A DNA stretch of 9,236 bases from Myxococcales bacterium (lineage in GTDB: Bacteria > Myxococcota > Polyangia > Polyangiales > Polyangiaceae): the NCBI GenBank assembly GCA_020430865.1, contig JAGQIY010000414.1, positions 1-9,236 of the forward strand, read 5' to 3'. The translations under genes were made by a program, and so were the position numbers. Positions 6,183 through 9,236 of this stretch are shown here, piece by piece. Numbering within the stretch: position 1 is the stretch's first letter; every line of letters starts with the position of its first letter. Under the pieces are notes generated by a model. That model was not told the origin of the DNA and did no database searches. It worked only from the letters and a program-made list of their open reading frames with translations.

Positions 6183-8125
6183 CAGTCTTGCTCGTCGTTC
6201 CCTGGCGGCGTCGATGCTTCAGGGGTGTCATCGATCGGATCGGGTTGCGGGGTGTCGATCTCCGCTGACTCATCGGCGGGTTCTAGAAGGTCTCCGGGCG
6301 GTTCGTGCTCGGGAGCTTCGCCCCCCAAGGTCGCCGCTGCATCCCCGGGGAGCCCCCTCGTGCTCGTTACTGCGCCGGGGACCGGGTCAGCGGCTGCGGA
6401 AGTCGGGTCGGAGGCGGTGTTTGCTGCGGCGGCGGGGTCGCTGGGCGCTTCGTCGGCCTCCTCGACGATTCCGGCGTCCACGTCAGCGGCGGGCTCGCTG
6501 GGCGCTGCGTCGGTCTCCTCGACGATTCCGTCGTCGACCTCAGCAGCGCCTGCGTCCGCCTGGTGGTCCTCGTCGGCCTCGTCGACGTCAGCGGCGGGGT
6601 CGCTGAGCGCTTCGTCGGCGTCAGCACCAGGGTCGCTGGGCGCTTCGTCGGCGTCGACGTCAGCGGCGGGGTCGCTGAGCGCTTCGTCGACGTCAGCACC
6701 AGGGTCGCTGGGCGCTTCGTCGGTCTCCTCGACGACGCCGGCGTCCACGTCAGCGGCGCCTGCATCCGCCTCGTCGGGCTCGTCGACGTCAGCGGCGCCT
6801 GCGTTATCCTCGTCGGCCTCGTCGGCCTCGTCGGCCTCGTCGGCCTCGTCGGCCTCGTCGGCCTCGTCGGCGATAGTGTCGTCGCCTCCGTCATGCCGTG
6901 GGACACCAGGACCCGCTTCGTCCGGCTCGTCGGGTTCGACGGCGGACGCGAACGCTTGAGGTGGAACGATTCCGTCGGGCAAATCCAGGTTCTCGCTCGA
7001 CTCCTCGTCGGGCGAAACCGCGAGACTCACGAAGATGGTCTCGAACGGCCCCGCCTGTTCGATGCGGATCATCCGCAGCCGTGTCATCTCCAGCAAGGCG
7101 AGGAAGGTGACCACCACTTCCGCGCGGGTCGCTTCTTCGCCGAATAGCTCCTCGAAGCGGCAGTGTGGGCGCCTGCTGAGCACCCCGCTCAGTTCGTTGA
7201 TCTTGTCGGTGATCGAGAAGCGCTCGAGGTCGATGGTGTGATCCATCGTCTTCTTGGCGCGGTCGAGCACCGACTGGAACGCATCGAGCAGCTTGAAGAC
7301 GCCAATCTGCGCCAGCGGCGCCGGGCCATCCACCGTGGGGGCTTCGATACCGCGACCGAAGATGTCGCGGCCGAACAGATCACGGTTGCCAAGGTCCTCT
7401 GCCGCCTGCTTGTACTTCTGGTACTCGAGCAGGCGCCGAATCAGCTCGGCGCGAGGGTCCTCTTCCTCGCCGTCCTCTGCGTCCTCGTCCGCCTGGCTGG
7501 GGTCCGGAGGCAACAGCATCTTGGACTTGATGTGTGTCAGCGTGGCGGCCATCACGAGATACTCGGCGGCCACGTCGATGTTCAAGTCCGCCATCAACTT
7601 CAGGTACTCGTTGTACTTCTGAGCGATGAAGGCGATGGGGATGTCCAGGATGTCGAGCTCGTGCTGCTGGATCAGATGCAGCAGCAGATCGAGCGGCCCT
7701 TCGAAGCTGGGAAGCTGAACTCGATAGGCGTTGGGATCGACCGTCGCTTCCACCGCCTCGCGGAGCTCGGCCGCGCGACGTTCAGCCTCGGTCGGCTCCA
7801 CCGCGGGCGCGCCCGTTTCCGCGTTCGTCTGTGACGTGGCCTGGGAGGACTCGGTGGACGACTCCACGACATCGAGCGTGCTCCTCGGCTCGCCCGAAGG
7901 TGCGTGCGCATGGTCGCCCGAAGGTGCGTGCGCATGGTCGCCCGAAGGCACCTCCGCGTCTCCGGCGTCGGAGCCAGCGAGGAGGCTGGTTTCCTCTGGC
8001 TTGCTCCCGGACACGTCCTCGCCCGCGGACGCCTCTGCGGCGTCTGGGCGCTCGGGCGCACGGGCTTCCGCCACTTCCGCGAGGCGACTGACTGGCTCTT
8101 CCTGAGCGGCCTTCTCGTCGCTCAT
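6182..8125 (-). CDS. scpA: Kleisin ScpA with long acidic repeat tail
   Basis: ScpA is the kleisin that bridges the SMC heads and binds ScpB. From the ATG at 8125 the product is 647 residues, against roughly 250 for ordinary ScpA. The start is fixed by GGAGG six bases upstream and by the TGATG overlap with the protease gene; a longer open frame upstream only reads through that gene. The core is residues about 135-370: VQLPSFEGPLDLLLHLIQQH, the SMC-binding helical region with DIPIAFIAQKYNEYL and AAEYLVMAATLTHIKSKMLL, an acidic linker, ELIRRLLEYQKYKQAAEDL, and a C-terminal winged helix ending RIEQAGPFETIFVSLA. Residues 1-134 are low complexity, with a DHAHAPSG pair (60-79). Residues 371-647 are acidic and Ala/Pro-rich, with seven ADE triplets (419-439) and a 24-residue repeat (about 468-515). 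The tail looks disordered; its role is unknown. Confidence 0.94.
   Translation of the reverse strand: MSDEKAAQEEPVSRLAEVAEARAPERPDAAEASAGEDVSGSKPEETSLLAGSDAGDAEVPSGDHAHAPSGDHAHAPSGEPRSTLDVVESSTESSQATSQTNAETGAPAVEPTEAERRAAELREAVEATVDPNAYRVQLPSFEGPLDLLLHLIQQHELDILDIPIAFIAQKYNEYLKLMADLNIDVAAEYLVMAATLTHIKSKMLLPPDPSQADEDAEDGEEEDPRAELIRRLLEYQKYKQAAEDLGNRDLFGRDIFGRGIEAPTVDGPAPLAQIGVFKLLDAFQSVLDRAKKTMDHTIDLERFSITDKINELSGVLSRRPHCRFEELFGEEATRAEVVVTFLALLEMTRLRMIRIEQAGPFETIFVSLAVSPDEESSENLDLPDGIVPPQAFASAVEPDEPDEAGPGVPRHDGGDDTIADEADEADEADEADEADEADEDNAGAADVDEPDEADAGAADVDAGVVEETDEAPSDPGADVDEALSDPAADVDADEAPSDPGADADEALSDPAADVDEADEDHQADAGAAEVDDGIVEETDAAPSEPAADVDAGIVEEADEAPSDPAAAANTASDPTSAAADPVPGAVTSTRGLPGDAAATLGGEAPEHEPPGDLLEPADESAEIDTPQPDPIDDTPEASTPPGNDEQD
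6581..6723. repeat. 72-bp near-identical tandem duplication in the scpA tail
   Basis: Bases 6581-6651 and 6653-6723 match at all but one of 71 positions (G at 6618, A at 6690). The unit encodes 24 residues of the DEALSDPAADVD...APSDPGAD type. Further degenerate relatives of the unit flank it between about 6420 and 6800. Confidence 0.9.
6809..6871. repeat. Seven perfect 9-bp tandem repeats encoding ADE in ScpA
   Basis: Seven identical copies of CTCGTCGGC (plus strand) encode seven Ala-Asp-Glu triplets, residues 419-439 of ScpA, at the start of the most acidic part of the tail. Confidence 0.93.
7891..7948. repeat. 24-bp direct repeat encoding DHAHAPSG in ScpA
   Basis: CGCCCGAAGGTGCGTGCGCATGGT occurs twice in tandem (7891-7914, 7915-7938), followed by the first ten bases of a third copy. 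It encodes PSGDHAHA twice near residues 60-79, a small histidine-containing element in the otherwise acidic N-terminal extension. Confidence 0.9.
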
Positions 8126-8784
8126 CAGAAGCCTCCAATCGGCGCCTGGGCCACGCTCTCGAACCCATGCAGCAGCCAGTCGACAGGCTGACGGATCACG
8201 CCGCCAAACCGACTGACCACGACCAGGAGCACCAGAAACGAGAACGGCGCGACCTTCTCCTGCACACCGTCGAAGCGCCTGGGCAGGAGCCGCGAGCCAT
8301 CCAGCGGCGGGATCGGCAGCAAGTTGAAGATGAACAACCCGAGGTTCGTCAGCACCATCGCGCTCAGGAAGGCGAGCAGTGGCACACCACCCCTCGCCAG
8401 CAAGCCGCTGCGATGGCAGATCGCGAGCGCCGCGTAGCTCAGGCACGCAAGCAGCAGGTTCGAGAGCGGCCCGGCGGCGGCGACGATCATCGATCCGGTG
8501 CGCATCGTCAGCTTCCGCGTCAGGCGCGTCGGGTTGAACTGCACGGGCCGCGCCCAGCCGATCATCGGCACGGACCCGAAGAACGCCGCTGCGATCGGGA
8601 TCAGAAATGTGCCGAACACGTCGTAGTGTTCCAGGGGGGAGAGCGTCAGCCGCCCCTGGCTACGTGGCGTGTCATCACCCAGCGTATCCGCCGCCAGAGC
8701 GTGCGAGAACTCGTGCACGCTCAACGACAGGAGCATCACCACCAAGGTGAGCACCAGGTTGCGGATGGTATCGGGAGAGAACAC
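8125..8784 (-). CDS. M50-family site-2-type membrane metalloprotease
   Basis: A 219-residue polytopic membrane protein. The zinc motif HEFSH is at residues 24-28 inside the first membrane helix. AAAGPLSN is at 102-109, and the second catalytic block NLLPIPPLDGSR (154-165) supplies the third zinc ligand, Asp162. All three ligands and the catalytic Glu25 are intact, so the enzyme is likely active in the membrane. The length and layout fit the short family without PDZ or CBS domains. The GTG at 8784 is the first possible start after an in-frame TAA; no Shine-Dalgarno is visible before it. The stop overlaps the scpA ATG in TGATG, so it is the first gene of a protease-scpA-scpB operon. Placement of such a protease beside scpA recurs in several bacterial groups in my recollection; a functional link to condensin is unproven. 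The substrate is unknown. Confidence 0.92.
   Translation of the reverse strand: MFSPDTIRNLVLTLVVMLLSLSVHEFSHALAADTLGDDTPRSQGRLTLSPLEHYDVFGTFLIPIAAAFFGSVPMIGWARPVQFNPTRLTRKLTMRTGSMIVAAAGPLSNLLLACLSYAALAICHRSGLLARGGVPLLAFLSAMVLTNLGLFIFNLLPIPPLDGSRLLPRRFDGVQEKVAPFSFLVLLVVVSRFGGVIRQPVDWLLHGFESVAQAPIGGF
8132..8136 (-). promoter_or_regulatory. Shine-Dalgarno sequence of scpA
   Basis: On the minus strand GGAGG lies inside the last codons of the protease gene, six bases before the scpA ATG at 8125. It is the strongest ribosome-binding site in the operon and settles the scpA start. Confidence 0.75.
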
Positions 8785-8896
8785 GGGAGGACGGAGCCTA
8801 GAACGAATCGGAACGGTTGGGGTTTACCCAGTTGCAGCACACCCGGAGGGATCGCTTCCTGCTCAATCTGAGGAGCCAACGCAACGGCGATCTGAT

Positions 8897-8914
8897 GCCG
8901 CGCCGACGCGCGGC
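8897..8914. other. Perfect GC hairpin in the operon upstream region
   Basis: GCCGCGC and GCGCGGC pair over 7 bp around the loop CGAC, about 110 bp upstream of the protease start. It has no T-run on either side. It could be a leader structure or the end of a neighbouring transcript. Confidence 0.4.
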
Positions 8915-9014
8915 GGCCTCGCTCGATATCGGCTTCGCACCTGTGCGTAACTCAGCAGCGCTCGCGCTCGCGCTCGGGGCGCGTTTCAAGCGTCTGCGCG
9001 CACCCGCCCCCAAG

Positions 9015-9049
9015 AAATCCACAGGCTGTCCGGAACCGGCTGTGGATAG
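9015..9049. promoter_or_regulatory. Facing pair of DnaA-box-like sequences
   Basis: AAATCCACA (9015-9023, plus) and, on the other strand, CTATCCACA (9041-9049) face each other across 17 bases. Against TTATCCACA they match 7 and 8 of 9 positions. The inner arms ATCCACAG and CTGTGGAT are an exact 8-bp inverted repeat, and the spacer contains CCGGAACCGG. It may be a DnaA or other dimeric-regulator site upstream of the operon. The match could also be chance. Confidence 0.3.
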
Positions 9050-9236
9050 CGTCGTGGATCACAAAAAAGCGTTCCTCTCCCCCAAAAACCCGCACCCGCC
9101 CGCCCCGAAGCCGGTGGGGAGCAGGCCCAAAGCGGAGGAAAACGTGAGGGTGTGAGAGACGCTAGCGGTACCCGAGCGCCCTGGAAGGTACTACTACTCG
9201 ACTCTGTGAGTGCGGCGGCTCGGCGTAGCCAAGGGG

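Larger units (their letters stand above)
8785..9236. other. Upstream region of the protease-scpA-scpB operon, no supportable gene
   Basis: The 452 bp carry only short open frames without recognisable domains. A plus frame at 8817-9155 lacks a ribosome-binding site and has arbitrary composition. A GTG at 9152 opens a plus frame to the window edge (28 codons), too short to judge. A minus frame running in from the right edge ends at a TAG at 9162-9164 after 24 codons and could be the tail of an upstream gene, but nothing in it is recognisable. Structural elements are a 7-bp GC hairpin at 8897-8914 and the facing DnaA-box-like pair at 9015-9049. I could not identify a convincing promoter for the operon. 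Confidence 0.55.

Noticed and set aside
4779..6959. Long plus-strand open frames (4779-5678 and 5679-6959) opposite scpB and scpA
   Set aside because: They are complements of the repeat-rich, biased codons of scpA and scpB. Their products are Arg/Leu- or Ser/Ala-rich repeats without domains, whereas the minus frames hold clear ScpA and ScpB cores.
8125..8446. Longer scpA starting at 8446
   Set aside because: The extra 107 residues are an out-of-frame reading of the M50 protease gene. The ATG at 8125 has GGAGG six bases upstream and overlaps the protease stop.
9144..9236. Possible gene start with GGAGG at 9134 followed by GTG at 9144, or GTG at 9152 running to the window edge
   Set aside because: The GTG at 9144 gives only three codons before TGA. 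The GTG at 9152 has poor spacing to the GGAGG, and 28 codons without a motif are too few to support a gene.

Overview
The window is very GC-rich DNA. Its gene style (alternative GTG starts, long low-complexity protein tails, a lamin-tail lipoprotein, many small helix-turn-helix proteins) suggests a delta-proteobacterial or myxobacterial (Myxococcota, perhaps Polyangia) chromosome. This placement is an inference from composition and gene content; no rRNA or other phylogenetic marker is present. I see no mobile element, CRISPR array, tRNA or rRNA.

Left part (1-3471): the C-terminal half of a TldE/PmbA-family protein enters from the left on the plus strand. It converges on a minus-strand gene for an excisionase/MerR-like helix-turn-helix protein with a receiver-like C-terminal half. 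A gap of about 530 bp follows, holding two hairpins and a possible minus-strand promoter. Next is a minus-strand gene for a secreted, probably lipid-anchored protein ending in a lamin-tail domain.

Middle (3543-3875): a small plus-strand XRE-like helix-turn-helix protein, divergent from the lipoprotein gene. It ends only 3 bp from the stop codon of scpB on the opposite strand.

Right part (3879-8784, all minus strand): a tightly coupled three-gene operon, read in the order M50 site-2-type protease, scpA, scpB. Both junctions are TGATG, with stop and start sharing one base. ScpA (the kleisin) and ScpB (the winged-helix subunit) form the condensin complex with SMC, which is not in this window.

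The most striking content is the extreme elaboration of both condensin subunits. ScpA has a conserved core of about 235 residues inside a protein of about 647, with an acidic, repeat-rich C-terminal tail. ScpB has a core of about 170 residues inside 767. It carries a lysine-rich, histone-H1-like N-terminal region with a perfect SKKA array, an EGDAIA array before the core, and a poly-aspartate C-terminal tail. These tails are encoded by at least six short-period tandem DNA arrays and one 72-bp near-identical duplication, which suggests recent slippage growth.

The last 452 bp (8785-9236), upstream of the operon, hold no gene I can support. They contain a perfect GC hairpin and a facing pair of DnaA-box-like sequences.
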